7,235 nt of DNA from Reyranella sp. (GCA_030681635.1 JAUXRT010000493.1:1-7235), one strand, 5' to 3'; shown: positions 1 to 6,424, counted from the stretch's first letter. Notes: generated from the letters alone by a model not told the origin. Numbers and translations: made by a program.

Positions 1-1508
1 GTGCCGCCGGCGACCAGCCACAGCGTGTCGGCCACCATCTTCACCAGATGCGTATCGTGGCTCACCAGCACGACGGCGCCCTCGAAGTCGTTGATGGCGT
101 CGACCAGCGAGGCGCGGGCGTCCATGTCGAGATGGTTGGTCGGCTCGTCGAGCAGCAGCATGTGCGGCGCGTTGCGGGTGGCGAGCGCCAGCAGCAGGCG
201 GGTCTTCTCGCCGCCGGAGAGCACACCGACCCTGAGGTTGGCGCGGTCGCGCGAGAAGCCGAAGCGGCCGAGCTGGGCGCGCACCTTGGCCTCGCCCGCG
301 CCGGTTCCCAGGGCGCGGTTCATGTGATCGAACGGCGTCGCTTCGTAGTCGAGGCTTTCTTCCTGGTCCTGCGAGAAATAGCCGACGCGCAACTTCGGCG
401 TCTTCTTCAGCCGGCCTTCGCGCGGCTCGAGCCGCTGCGAGATCAGGCGGATGAAGGTCGACTTGCCGTTGCCGTTCTGGCCGAGCAACGCGATGCGGTC
501 TTCCATGTCGATGCGCAGATCGAGGCCGCGCAGCACCAGCGGTCCGTCGGGGTAGCCGACGGAGACCTCGTCGAGCGTCTCGATCGGCGAGGCGAGGATC
601 TCGGGCGAGGGAAAGTTGAACGAGACCCGCTCCTCGATCGGGACGCTGGCGACGGGACCCAGTTTCTCGATCATCTTCATGCGCGACTGCGCCTGGCGTG
701 CCTTGCTGGCCTTGGCCTTGAAGCGGTCGACGAAGGCCTGCATGTGCTTGCGCTGCGCCGCGACCTTGGCCTGCTGGGCGGCGTCGTTGGCCAGGCGTTC
801 GGCGCGCGTGCGTTCGAAGAAGTCGTAGTTGCCGGTGTAGGGGACCAGCTTCTCGTTATCGATGTGGACGATGTGGTCGCACACGTCGTTCAGCAGGTCG
901 CGGTCGTGGCTGACCATCAGAACGGTATTGCGGAAGCGTTTCAGATGCTCGGTCAGCCACAGCATGGCCTCGAGATCGAGATGGTTCGACGGCTCGTCGA
1001 GGATCAGCAGGTCGGGGTCGCTGAACAGCGTGCCGGCCAGCGCCACGCGCATGCGCCAGCCGCCGGAGAATTCGCCGCAGGGCCGTCCCTGTTTCTCGTT
1101 GTCGAAACCCAGGCCGTTCAGGATCGAGGCGGCGCGGGAAGGGGCCGAGGCGGCGCCGATCTCGTCGAGCCGGGCATGGATCTCGGCCAGGCGCAGGCCG
1201 TCGTGGCAGGTGGCGTCCTCGGCCATCAGGGCGCTGCGCTCGACGTCGGCCGCCAGCACGGCGTCCAGGACGGTGATGTCGCCGCCGGGCGGGTCCTGCG
1301 GCACGGAGCCGACTCGGGTGCGGCCCATCAGGTTGATCTCGCCGCTGTCGGCCTCGATCTGGCCCTGGATCAGGCGCAGGAGCGTCGATTTGCCCGCGCC
1401 ATTGCGGCCCACCAGACCGACCTTCCAGCCGTCTGAAAAGGCCGCGGAAGCGCGGTCGAAGAGCACGCGTTCGCCGTGGCGGAAGGAAATGTCGCTGATA
1501 TGGAGCAT
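1..1508 (-). CDS. ABC-F family ATPase, YheS-like (3' end cut off by window)
   Basis: This is a soluble twin-ATPase protein with no membrane domain. ABC-F members bind the ribosomal E site and modulate translation, and some relieve stalling or antibiotic block. I translated it by hand from the ATG at 1508-1506, giving 502 complete codons before the window edge. Domain 1 has Walker A GRNGAGKST (34-42), signature SGGWRMR (148-154) and Walker B LLILDEPSNHLD (about 167-178). A charged linker follows (about 235-290), containing the KxxQAQSRxKMIEKL-type stretch expected of the tRNA-interacting motif. Domain 2 has Walker A GQNGNGKST (343-351), signature LSGGEKTR (430-437) and LLLDEPTNHLD (451-461). 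The SGGWRMR signature and overall layout match E. coli YheS (about 637 aa), so roughly 100-130 C-terminal residues are missing here. It is transcribed away from ndk. I see no strong ribosome binding site ahead of the ATG. Antibiotic resistance is possible for the superfamily, but nothing here points to it; a housekeeping role is more likely. Confidence 0.95.
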   Translation of the reverse strand, partial: MLHISDISFRHGERVLFDRASAAFSDGWKVGLVGRNGAGKSTLLRLIQGQIEADSGEINLMGRTRVGSVPQDPPGGDITVLDAVLAADVERSALMAEDATCHDGLRLAEIHARLDEIGAASAPSRAASILNGLGFDNEKQGRPCGEFSGGWRMRVALAGTLFSDPDLLILDEPSNHLDLEAMLWLTEHLKRFRNTVLMVSHDRDLLNDVCDHIVHIDNEKLVPYTGNYDFFERTRAERLANDAAQQAKVAAQRKHMQAFVDRFKAKASKARQAQSRMKMIEKLGPVASVPIEERVSFNFPSPEILASPIETLDEVSVGYPDGPLVLRGLDLRIDMEDRIALLGQNGNGKSTFIRLISQRLEPREGRLKKTPKLRVGYFSQDQEESLDYEATPFDHMNRALGTGAGEAKVRAQLGRFGFSRDRANLRVGVLSGGEKTRLLLALATRNAPHMLLLDEPTNHLDMDARASLVDAINDFEGAVVLVSHDTHLVKMVADTLWLVAGG

Positions 1509-1563
1509 GGGGCGGCGGCCTTTAGCATGCGATACCGGCCTGCTCCAAGCCGGATCGGCCGAC

Positions 1564-1592
1564 TTGCCGGGCCTAAACCTCGCGTCTATAAG
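1564..1592 (+). promoter_or_regulatory. Candidate sigma-70-type promoter of ndk
   Basis: A TTGCCG (1564-1569) is followed by a 17-base spacer and TATAAG (1587-1592). This fits a housekeeping promoter with start of transcription near 1599 and a leader of about 34 bases before the ndk ATG. The rest of the 1509-1632 intergenic region contains no coding frame I believe. I could not pick out a convincing promoter for the divergent ABC-F gene in it. The call rests on motif and position only. Confidence 0.5.
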
Positions 1593-1621
1593 GCGCGCCC
1601 ACTCGCCAAGTGTTTGTCTTC

Positions 1622-1628
1622 AAGAGGA
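1622..1628 (+). promoter_or_regulatory. Ribosome binding site of ndk
   Basis: The purine-rich AAGAGGA ends four bases before the ATG at 1633. It fixes the ndk start against the long open frame that continues upstream in the same reading frame. Confidence 0.7.
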
Positions 1629-1632
1629 TTCC

Positions 1633-2055
1633 ATGGCCGTCGAACGCACTTTCTCGATCATCAAGCCGGATGCGACCCGCCGGAACCTGACCGGCAAGAT
1701 CAACGCCCGCTTCGAAGAGAAGGGCCTGCGGATCGTGGCTCAGAAGCGCATCTGGATGACCGCCACGCAGGCGGAGCATTTCTACGGCGTGCACAAGGCG
1801 CGGCCGTTCTTTGCCGACCTCTGCAAGTTCATGATGTCGGGCCCGGTCGTCGTTCAGGTGCTGGAGGGCGAGAACGCCATTGCGGCGAACCGCGAGATCA
1901 TGGGGGCGACCAATCCGGCCAATGCGGCCGCCGGCACCATTCGCAAGGACTTCGCCGAGTCGATCGAGGCCAACTCCGTGCATGGCTCGGACTCGCCCGA
2001 GAATGCCGCGATCGAGATCGCCTACTTCTTCGCCGGCTCCGAAATCGTCGGCTGA
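1633..2055 (+). CDS. ndk: Nucleoside diphosphate kinase
   Basis: Ndk moves the gamma phosphate from ATP to other nucleoside diphosphates through a phospho-histidine intermediate, balancing the cell's NTP and dNTP pools in the cytoplasm. The 140-residue product is the normal length for the family and is complete. It opens with the typical ERTFSIIKPDA strand, including Lys11. Arg104 lies in the GTIRKDF segment and Asn114 in the EANSVHGSDS motif, where His117 is the catalytic histidine. The Kpn-loop region and the C-terminal segment ending in an IAYFF strand are also present. The start is supported by the AAGAGGA site and by the conserved N-terminus. The gene stands alone between a divergent ABC-F gene and a convergent oxidase-subunit gene, with its own promoter candidate and a strong terminator, so it is probably monocistronic. 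The identification is firm. Confidence 0.98.
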   Translation: MAVERTFSIIKPDATRRNLTGKINARFEEKGLRIVAQKRIWMTATQAEHFYGVHKARPFFADLCKFMMSGPVVVQVLEGENAIAANREIMGATNPANAAAGTIRKDFAESIEANSVHGSDSPENAAIEIAYFFAGSEIVG

Positions 2056-2084
2056 GACGATCGCCAGCCATAAAGCAGGCACAA

Positions 2085-2120
2085 AAAAGCGGCCCCTGAT
2101 TTTCATCGGGGGCCGCTTTT
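2085..2120. terminator. Bidirectional intrinsic terminator between ndk and the oxidase-subunit gene
   Basis: AAAAGCGGCCCC (2085-2096) pairs perfectly with GGGGCCGCTTTT (2109-2120). Pairing continues inward through T2097-G2108 (wobble), G2098-C2107, A2099-T2106 and T2100-A2105 to a TTTC loop, making a stem of about 16 pairs. A run of six A lies on the left (2083-2088). TTTTCTTTTT lies on the right (2117-2126). The structure can therefore end transcription from both sides. It starts 29 bases after the ndk stop and ends 19 bases from the stop of the gene converging from the right. Confidence 0.9.
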
Positions 2121-2139
2121 CTTTTTCGAGGTACCGGCG

Positions 2140-2343
2140 TCAGCCCAGGACGGCGAAAGCCACCAGCAGGGCCACGCTGCCGCCGATACCCAGGAAGAGC
2201 GCCAGGATCGACATATGGCCGACCAGTCCCAAAGCCATGGAAGCCAGGATCAGCACGATCCACAGGAGCGTGAACGTCACCACCTTGTTGAAGGAAGTGT
2301 AGGTTTCCAGGTGGGCGGGGTAGTCGTCCTGCGCGTCGGCCAT
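2140..2343 (-). CDS. Small membrane protein, probable aa3-type cytochrome c oxidase subunit IV
   Basis: The product is 67 residues. Its first 20 residues are polar and contain DYPAHLETYTSF (7-18). The spacing D-Y-x-x-H-x-x-T-Y-x-x-F resembles the N-terminus of the short bacterial aa3 oxidase subunit IV family (COX4_pro_2 type) found in alphaproteobacteria. Those proteins sit beside the catalytic subunits of the terminal oxidase in the inner membrane and are not catalytic themselves. After the polar head there are two hydrophobic stretches, about 22-41 and 45-66, separated by a short GH-containing turn. Many family members have one helix, so the second is unusual. The start is supported by GAGGA (2350-2354) six bases upstream. 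No other oxidase gene lies in the window, so the function rests on the N-terminal motif alone. Otherwise it would be an unassigned two-helix protein. It lies 41 bases downstream of purN on the same strand. Confidence 0.7.
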   Translation of the reverse strand: MADAQDDYPAHLETYTSFNKVVTFTLLWIVLILASMALGLVGHMSILALFLGIGGSVALLVAFAVLG

Positions 2344-2349
2344 GTCGGA

Positions 2350-2354
2350 TCCTC
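2350..2354 (-). promoter_or_regulatory. Ribosome binding site of the oxidase-subunit gene
   Basis: Read on the minus strand this is GAGGA, six bases ahead of the ATG at 2343. It supports translation of this small gene and its start. Confidence 0.6.
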
Positions 2355-2368
2355 GTTGAGATTTCGCG

Positions 2369-2381
2369 GCTATCTTATAGC
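2369..2381 (-). promoter_or_regulatory. Possible -10 element within a small inverted repeat ahead of the oxidase-subunit gene
   Basis: GCTAT (2369-2373) and ATAGC (2377-2381) form a perfect inverted repeat around CTT. On the minus strand the centre reads TATAAG (2379-2374), the same hexamer proposed as the ndk -10 box. It would place a transcript start about 20-25 bases before the ATG. No good -35 box is visible at 16-18 bases, where the DNA is the end of purN. The small gene may therefore simply be co-transcribed with purMN. Confidence 0.3.
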
Positions 2382-2384
2382 GAA

Positions 2385-3035
2385 CTAGGGTTCGGCGGAG
2401 AAGAGAAGGGCGCCGCCGGACGGAATGTCGCGGACGCTGACCCGTCCATCGACGATCGCGATCCGACCCTCGGCGAACCAGCGCACGGCCAGCGGATAGA
2501 GCCGGTGCTCCTGGCGCAGGATGCGGGCCGACAACGTCTCCTCGGTGTCACCGGCCAGGACCGGCACGGCAGCCTGGGCGATGATCGGCCCGGCATCGAG
2601 GTCCGGGATGACGAAGTGGACCGTGCAGCCGCTCAACCGCACGCCGGCGTCCAGCGCCTGCTGCTGGACATGCAGGCCCTTGAACGACGGCAACAGGGAC
2701 GGATGGATGTTGATCACCCGGCCGGCCCAGTGCGTCGGAAACCACGGGCTGAAGATCCGCATGAAACCGGCAAGGACGACCAGTTCGACGCCGTGCCGCT
2801 CCAGCGCTGCCGACAGGGCACGATCGAAAGTCTCGCGGTCGGCGTGGTCGCGATGGGACACCACCGCCGTCGCGATGCCGGCCTCGGCCGCGGCCTTGAG
2901 GCCGGGCGCATCTTCCCGGTTGCTGACGACGCAGGCGATCTCAGCCGGATAGTCGGCCGCTTGGGCGGCCCGGGCCAGGGCCGCCATGTTGCTGCCTCGG
3001 CCCGAAATCAGGATGCCAACCTTCAGCTTCGCCAC
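2385..3035 (-). CDS. purN: Phosphoribosylglycinamide formyltransferase (GAR transformylase)
   Basis: PurN transfers a formyl group from 10-formyltetrahydrofolate to GAR, the third step of de novo purine synthesis, in the cytoplasm. From the GTG at 3035 the protein is 216 residues, close to E. coli PurN (212). The N-terminus VGILISGRGSNM (6-17) is the phosphate-binding loop region. The catalytic trio is visible as Asn109 and His111 in INIHPSLLPSFKG and Asp147 in PDLDAGPI. QEHRLYPL (175-182) is the conserved C-terminal segment. The gene follows purM, and its chosen start lies one base after the purM stop (TGA-C-GTG), implying translational coupling. Alternatives in the same frame are ATG at 3062 (225 aa) and GTG at 3074 (229 aa), which overlap purM. 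None has a clear ribosome binding site. I prefer 3035 because the conserved fold begins there. Confidence 0.96.
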   Translation of the reverse strand: MAKLKVGILISGRGSNMAALARAAQAADYPAEIACVVSNREDAPGLKAAAEAGIATAVVSHRDHADRETFDRALSAALERHGVELVVLAGFMRIFSPWFPTHWAGRVINIHPSLLPSFKGLHVQQQALDAGVRLSGCTVHFVIPDLDAGPIIAQAAVPVLAGDTEETLSARILRQEHRLYPLAVRWFAEGRIAIVDGRVSVRDIPSGGALLFSAEP

Positions 3036-3036
3036 G

Positions 3037-4155
3037 TCAAGAGCGCCAGAGGCTGTCGGCATGCTCGACGACACAGTCGGCTTCGTCGCTGGGCGCGCGC
3101 TCGATCAAGCCGATCTCGTGCACGACCTCGCCGGTGTCACGCAGCGCCTTGGCGATGCGCGTCGCATCATTCCTGGCCACCACGGCAATCATGCCGAGGC
3201 CGCAATTGAACGTACGCAGCATGTCATCGGTCGGCACCTGGCCAACCTCGTGCAGCCAGCGAAAAACCGGCGGCGCCGTCCATTGCCTGGCATCGAGGCG
3301 CGCGCGCGTCCCCGCAGGCAGGCAACGCGGCACGTTGCCGGGCAGACCTCCGCCGGTGATATGGGCGAGGCCCTTGATGGCGCGGGTCGTGCGCACCACG
3401 CCAAGCACCTGCTTCACGTAGATGCGTGTCGGCTCGAGCAGGGCCACGCCGAGCGACGTCTTGGCGAAGGGGGCGGGCGCGTCGTAGGTGAGGCCGCTGC
3501 GCGCCACGACGCTGCGGACCAGCGAATAGCCGTTCGAATGGGGTCCGCTCGAGGCAATGCCCAGCACCGTGTCGCCGGCCGCGATGTCGGCCCGTGGCAG
3601 CAATTCGTCGCGTTCGGCAGCGCCGACGGTGAAGCCGGCCAGATCGTAGTCGCCGTCGGCATACATGCCGGGCATTTCCGCCGTCTCACCGCCGATCAAG
3701 GCACAGCCCGCGCGCCGGCAGCCCTCGGCAATGCCGGCCACGACACGCCGCCCGACGTCGACGTCGAGACGGCCGCTTGCATAGTAGTCGAGGAAGAACA
3801 GCGGCTCGGCGCCCTGGACCACGATGTCGTTGACGCACATCGCCACCAGGTCGATTCCTACCGTGTCGGGGATGCCGGCCTCGATCGCGACCTTGAGCTT
3901 GGTGCCGACGCCGTCGGTGCCCGACACCAGGATGGGGTCCCGAAATCCTGCGGCCTTGAGGTCGAACAGGCCGCCGAAGCCGCCCAGGCCGCCCATCACG
4001 CCCGGCCTGTCGGTGGCACGGGCCAGCGGCTTGATGTGCTCGACCAGCGCGTCACCGGCATCGATGTCGACGCCGGCGTCCTTGTAGGTCAGGGGCGGCC
4101 GGTTATGTCCCCCCTTGTTGTCGCTTGGCGTGTCAGGCGGTGCGTCGGGCTTCAA
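3037..4155 (-). CDS. purM: Phosphoribosylformylglycinamidine cyclo-ligase (AIR synthetase)
   Basis: PurM uses ATP to close the imidazole ring of FGAM, giving AIR, the fifth step of de novo purine synthesis. From the TTG at 4155 the product is 372 residues, against about 345 in E. coli. The extra length is an N-terminal polar, Pro/Asp-rich segment (about residues 1-21) before the conserved LTYKDAGVDIDAGDALVEHI. Family motifs follow in order: GGLGGFGGLFDL (55-66), LVSGTDGVGTKLKVA (76-90), the nucleotide-loop region; CVNDIVVQGAEPLFFLDYYASG (107-128, quoted in part); GGETAEMPGMY (155-165); ASSGPHSNGYSL (201-212); and HITGGGLPGN (265-274). No ATG or GTG lies in frame between the upstream stop (4179-4177) and the conserved core, so TTG is the best start I can see. 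It is first in a minus-strand purM-purN unit and diverges from the DUF2066 gene 76 bases away. Confidence 0.96.
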   Translation of the reverse strand: MKPDAPPDTPSDNKGGHNRPPLTYKDAGVDIDAGDALVEHIKPLARATDRPGVMGGLGGFGGLFDLKAAGFRDPILVSGTDGVGTKLKVAIEAGIPDTVGIDLVAMCVNDIVVQGAEPLFFLDYYASGRLDVDVGRRVVAGIAEGCRRAGCALIGGETAEMPGMYADGDYDLAGFTVGAAERDELLPRADIAAGDTVLGIASSGPHSNGYSLVRSVVARSGLTYDAPAPFAKTSLGVALLEPTRIYVKQVLGVVRTTRAIKGLAHITGGGLPGNVPRCLPAGTRARLDARQWTAPPVFRWLHEVGQVPTDDMLRTFNCGLGMIAVVARNDATRIAKALRDTGEVVHEIGLIERAPSDEADCVVEHADSLWRS

Positions 4156-4167
4156 GCCATGCTCATT

Positions 4168-4194
4168 CGTGCTAGATCAGGTGGCGTGCTAGAT
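4168..4194. repeat. Perfect 10-bp direct repeat in the purM / DUF2066 divergent region
   Basis: CGTGCTAGAT occurs at 4168-4177 and again at 4185-4194, 17 bases from start to start, inside a 76-base region between two divergent genes. The position suggests an operator or paired promoter element acting on one or both genes. Each copy also reads TGC-TAGAT, loosely like an extended -10 element. I cannot name a regulator. Confidence 0.5.
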
Positions 4195-4196
4195 AG

Positions 4197-4215
4197 TTGG
4201 CGCGAACATAGCCAA
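4197..4215. promoter_or_regulatory. Inverted repeat TTGGC-N9-GCCAA in the same divergent region
   Basis: TTGGC (4197-4201) and GCCAA (4211-4215) are perfect inverted arms around a nine-base centre. The site ends 16 bases before the DUF2066 gene start and begins two bases after the second direct repeat. It could be a dimer-binding operator. Five-base arms can also arise by chance, so confidence is low. Confidence 0.3.
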
Positions 4216-4231
4216 AAACCGGACCCCCGCA

Positions 4232-5311
4232 ATGCCGATAGGCAAATGGTTTTCCACGATCTTCGCAATTCTGCTGACGACCCTTGCCCTGTGCGGCGCC
4301 GCCGCTGCCCAGGGGGCCGGCGGCAATTCCTATTCGATCACCGGCATTGATGTCGATGTAGCTGCCGCCGATGCGATCAAGGCGCGGGAGCAGGGCATCC
4401 AGGAAGCCAAGCGCCGGGCCTCGCGTATGCTGGTCGACCGCCTCGTGTCGGCCGAGGATCGCGGCCGCGTGCCGCCGCTCGACGATGCCCGGCTCGACGC
4501 CATGGTGCGTGGCGTCGAGTTTGTCCGCGAGCGCACCGCGCCCAGCCGTTACATCGCCACGTTGAACGTCGTGTTCGCCGCCGATCTGGCAAAAGCCTGG
4601 CTGAGCGACAGCGGCGTGAAGGTGGTCGAGACGGTCGCGCGTCCTGCCCTGGTCATCCCGGTGTGGAAAGGCAAGGCCGGCGTGGAGCCGTTGGACGATC
4701 GCAATCCCTGGCGTGAGGCCTGGCAGACCCTCGACACTGCCGGCAGCGCCGTGCCGGTGACGGTACTTCGCGCCGATCCCACAGATCAGGGCGCGCTGAC
4801 GTCCGAGCAAGCCTATGTCGGGGACGTCGCGGCGCTGTCGCGGCTCAATCAGCGCTATCGCGCACCGACGATCATCGTGGCCATCGTCGAGGGCGACAAG
4901 GACAGCGGCCCGCTCAGCGTCGCCGGCGTCCGCTACGACATGCAGACCGGCGCCCGCAGCGAGATCCCGAAGACGCCGGTCGAGGGTTCGGCCCAGCTCG
5001 CGGAGGCGGCCAAGAAGGTACATGCGCGGGTGAATGACGAGTGGCGCAGCATTGCCACCGTCCACCGCGATTCGCAGGATGCAATCGACGTCGTGGTGCC
5101 GATCCGTGCCCTCGGCGACTGGGTTCAGGTGCGCCAGCGTCTCGGCGCTGTGCCGGCGGTCAAGAGCGTGGTCGTGCGCTCGTTGGAATCCGACCGCGCC
5201 GAGTTGCGTCTTGAATATTTCGGGACGTCCGACGAGCTTCAGCGCACCCTGGCCCAGGCTGGTCTGGCGCTGGACAAGGAAGCCGACCAGTGGCGGCTGC
5301 AGCCGCGGTGA
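4232..5311 (+). CDS. DUF2066 domain-containing secreted protein
   Basis: The 359-residue product begins with a Sec-type signal peptide: Lys5, then a hydrophobic run FSTIFAILLTTLAL (7-20), then a likely cleavage after AAAA (near residue 26). The mature protein would be periplasmic. Cys21 follows LAL, which is a poor lipobox because Leu precedes the Cys, so I do not call a lipoprotein. The body fits the DUF2066 family as I recall it. There is an early GIDVDVAAADAIKAREQGIQEA helix (38-59, quoted in short), a YIATLNVVFAADLAKAWL segment (about 106-123), and RPALVIPVWKG (about 136-146), followed by an NPWREAWQ motif. The biochemical function of the family is unknown. It is the first gene of a plus-strand unit; its stop overlaps the next start by four bases. 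No good ribosome binding site is visible before the ATG. The signal peptide supports the start. Confidence 0.85.
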   Translation: MPIGKWFSTIFAILLTTLALCGAAAAQGAGGNSYSITGIDVDVAAADAIKAREQGIQEAKRRASRMLVDRLVSAEDRGRVPPLDDARLDAMVRGVEFVRERTAPSRYIATLNVVFAADLAKAWLSDSGVKVVETVARPALVIPVWKGKAGVEPLDDRNPWREAWQTLDTAGSAVPVTVLRADPTDQGALTSEQAYVGDVAALSRLNQRYRAPTIIVAIVEGDKDSGPLSVAGVRYDMQTGARSEIPKTPVEGSAQLAEAAKKVHARVNDEWRSIATVHRDSQDAIDVVVPIRALGDWVQVRQRLGAVPAVKSVVVRSLESDRAELRLEYFGTSDELQRTLAQAGLALDKEADQWRLQPR

Positions 5312-6417
5312 CGAATGGCAACCGTCCGGGCGAGGTGATTCAGCCGGCTATCGGCGGCCGCTGGCGATTCTGGCTGGCGGCGGCGGCCGTCTTTCTGCTC
5401 GTCCTCTGGCTCCTGAACGACATCCTGCTGCCGTTCGTGGTCGGCATGGTCGTGGCCTATTTCCTCGACCCCATCGTCGCGCGCCTGCAGCGCCTCGGCC
5501 TGTCGCGCACGATGGCCACCACCGCCGTGACTATCGTTGCGGTGCTGCTGGCCGTCGGTATCGCCATGGCCATCCTGCCGCCGCTGCTCGGCCAGGTGGA
5601 GGCGCTGATCGTGAAAGCGCCCGAGTACGTCGTGAAGGCCTCGCTCCGCATCCAGCCGCTGATCGAGCCGCTGCGCGAGAGGCTGGGGATGGCGCCTCTC
5701 AGCGTCCATGACCTGCAGGCACAGGCGGCCCAGTGGGCCGGCAAGGGGCTTGCCGTGGCGGGCGGTGTCGCCAGCCAGGTCGCGGAAGGAAGCGTGGCGA
5801 TTATCAATCTTCTCGGCCTGCTGTTCATCACGCCTGTCGTGACGTTCTACATGCTGCGCGATTGGGAAAAGGTTCTTGCCGCGATCGACAGCGCCCTGCC
5901 GCTCGATCATGCCGACACGATCCGCAAGCTGGCGCGCGAGTCGAACGCGGCCATCGCGGGCTACGTGCGCGGCCAAGCGCTGGTCTGTCTCTGCCTCGGT
6001 TCGATCTATGCCATCGGCCTGTCGTTGGTGGGACTGCAGTTCGGTCTGGCCATAGGCCTGATCGCCGGCGCCATATCGTTCATCCCGTTCGTCGGCACGT
6101 TCGTCGGCGCCGTGATGGCGATCGGCATGGCGCTGGTGCAGTTTCCGCCGGACTGGATCGGCGTCGTGAAGGTCGCAGCCGTGTTTCTTTTCGGCCAAAC
6201 CCTGGAAGGCAATCTGCTGTCGCCCAAGCTTGTTGGCGACCGGGTCGGGCTGCATCCGGTGTGGATCATGTTCGCCCTTCTGGCGGGCGGCGCGCTGTTC
6301 GGATTCGTCGGCATCCTGATCGCGGTGCCGACGGCAGCGGTGATCGGCGTGATCGTGCGTCACCTGATGGGCCGTTACCGCGAGAGCGGGATCTATCGCG
6401 GCGACAATGCCGGCTGA
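5308..6417 (+). CDS. AI-2E family transporter (PerM-like inner-membrane permease)
   Basis: This is a polytopic inner-membrane protein of the PF01594 type. Family members have been linked to autoinducer-2 export, Na+/H+ exchange or general permease roles, and the substrate here cannot be told. From GTG 5308 it has 369 residues, usual for the family. Hydrophobic segments are near 21-40, 42-56, 68-92, 163-183, 223-244, 246-275, 285-299 and 317-350. A long hydrophilic region (about 95-160) lies between the third and fourth segments, as expected. Family motifs include AYFLDPIV (50-57), FYMLRDWEKV (180-189), RGQ (221-223), ISFIPFVG (257-264), LEGNLLSPKLVGDRVGLHP (299-317) and FGFVGILIAVP (331-341). 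I chose GTG 5308 because it forms a GTGA overlap with the DUF2066 stop. An upstream GTG at 5290 would add six Ala/Val-rich residues. It sits between DUF2066 and hdaA, both closely coupled to it. Confidence 0.93.
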   Translation: MTNGNRPGEVIQPAIGGRWRFWLAAAAVFLLVLWLLNDILLPFVVGMVVAYFLDPIVARLQRLGLSRTMATTAVTIVAVLLAVGIAMAILPPLLGQVEALIVKAPEYVVKASLRIQPLIEPLRERLGMAPLSVHDLQAQAAQWAGKGLAVAGGVASQVAEGSVAIINLLGLLFITPVVTFYMLRDWEKVLAAIDSALPLDHADTIRKLARESNAAIAGYVRGQALVCLCLGSIYAIGLSLVGLQFGLAIGLIAGAISFIPFVGTFVGAVMAIGMALVQFPPDWIGVVKVAAVFLFGQTLEGNLLSPKLVGDRVGLHPVWIMFALLAGGALFGFVGILIAVPTAAVIGVIVRHLMGRYRESGIYRGDNAG

Positions 6418-6424
6418 GCGGCCG

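Noticed and set aside
48..1436. 462-codon open frame on the plus strand opposite the ABC-F gene
   Set aside because: It lies wholly antisense to a gene with intact paired ATPase motifs. Its product is a low-complexity Ala/Val/Gln/Asp-rich sequence with no recognisable fold. Long antisense frames are expected at this GC content.
862..1632. Upstream in-frame extension of ndk, open for over 250 codons
   Set aside because: The frame is open by chance across the antisense strand of the ABC-F gene. The conserved Ndk N-terminus, normal family length and the AAGAGGA site all place the start at 1633.
1573..2106. 177-codon open frame on the minus strand opposite ndk
   Set aside because: It is fully antisense to ndk, a complete and certain gene, and crosses its terminator and promoter.
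4232..4300. Lipoprotein signal on the DUF2066 protein
   Set aside because: Cys21 is preceded by L-A-L. The position before the Cys should be Gly, Ala or Ser, so the lipobox fails. An ordinary signal peptidase site after AAAA fits better.
2505..4350. Plus-strand open frames opposite purN and purM
   Set aside because: They lie antisense to two certain purine genes and show only composition-driven sequence.
4172..5065. 297-codon open frame on the minus strand opposite the DUF2066 gene
   Set aside because: It is antisense to a gene with a signal peptide and family motifs, and would occupy the purM upstream region. It has no recognisable domain.
5308..6417. Reading the AI-2E label as evidence of quorum sensing
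   Set aside because: The family name is historic and no LuxS, autoinducer kinase or receptor gene is in the window. The substrate is unknown.
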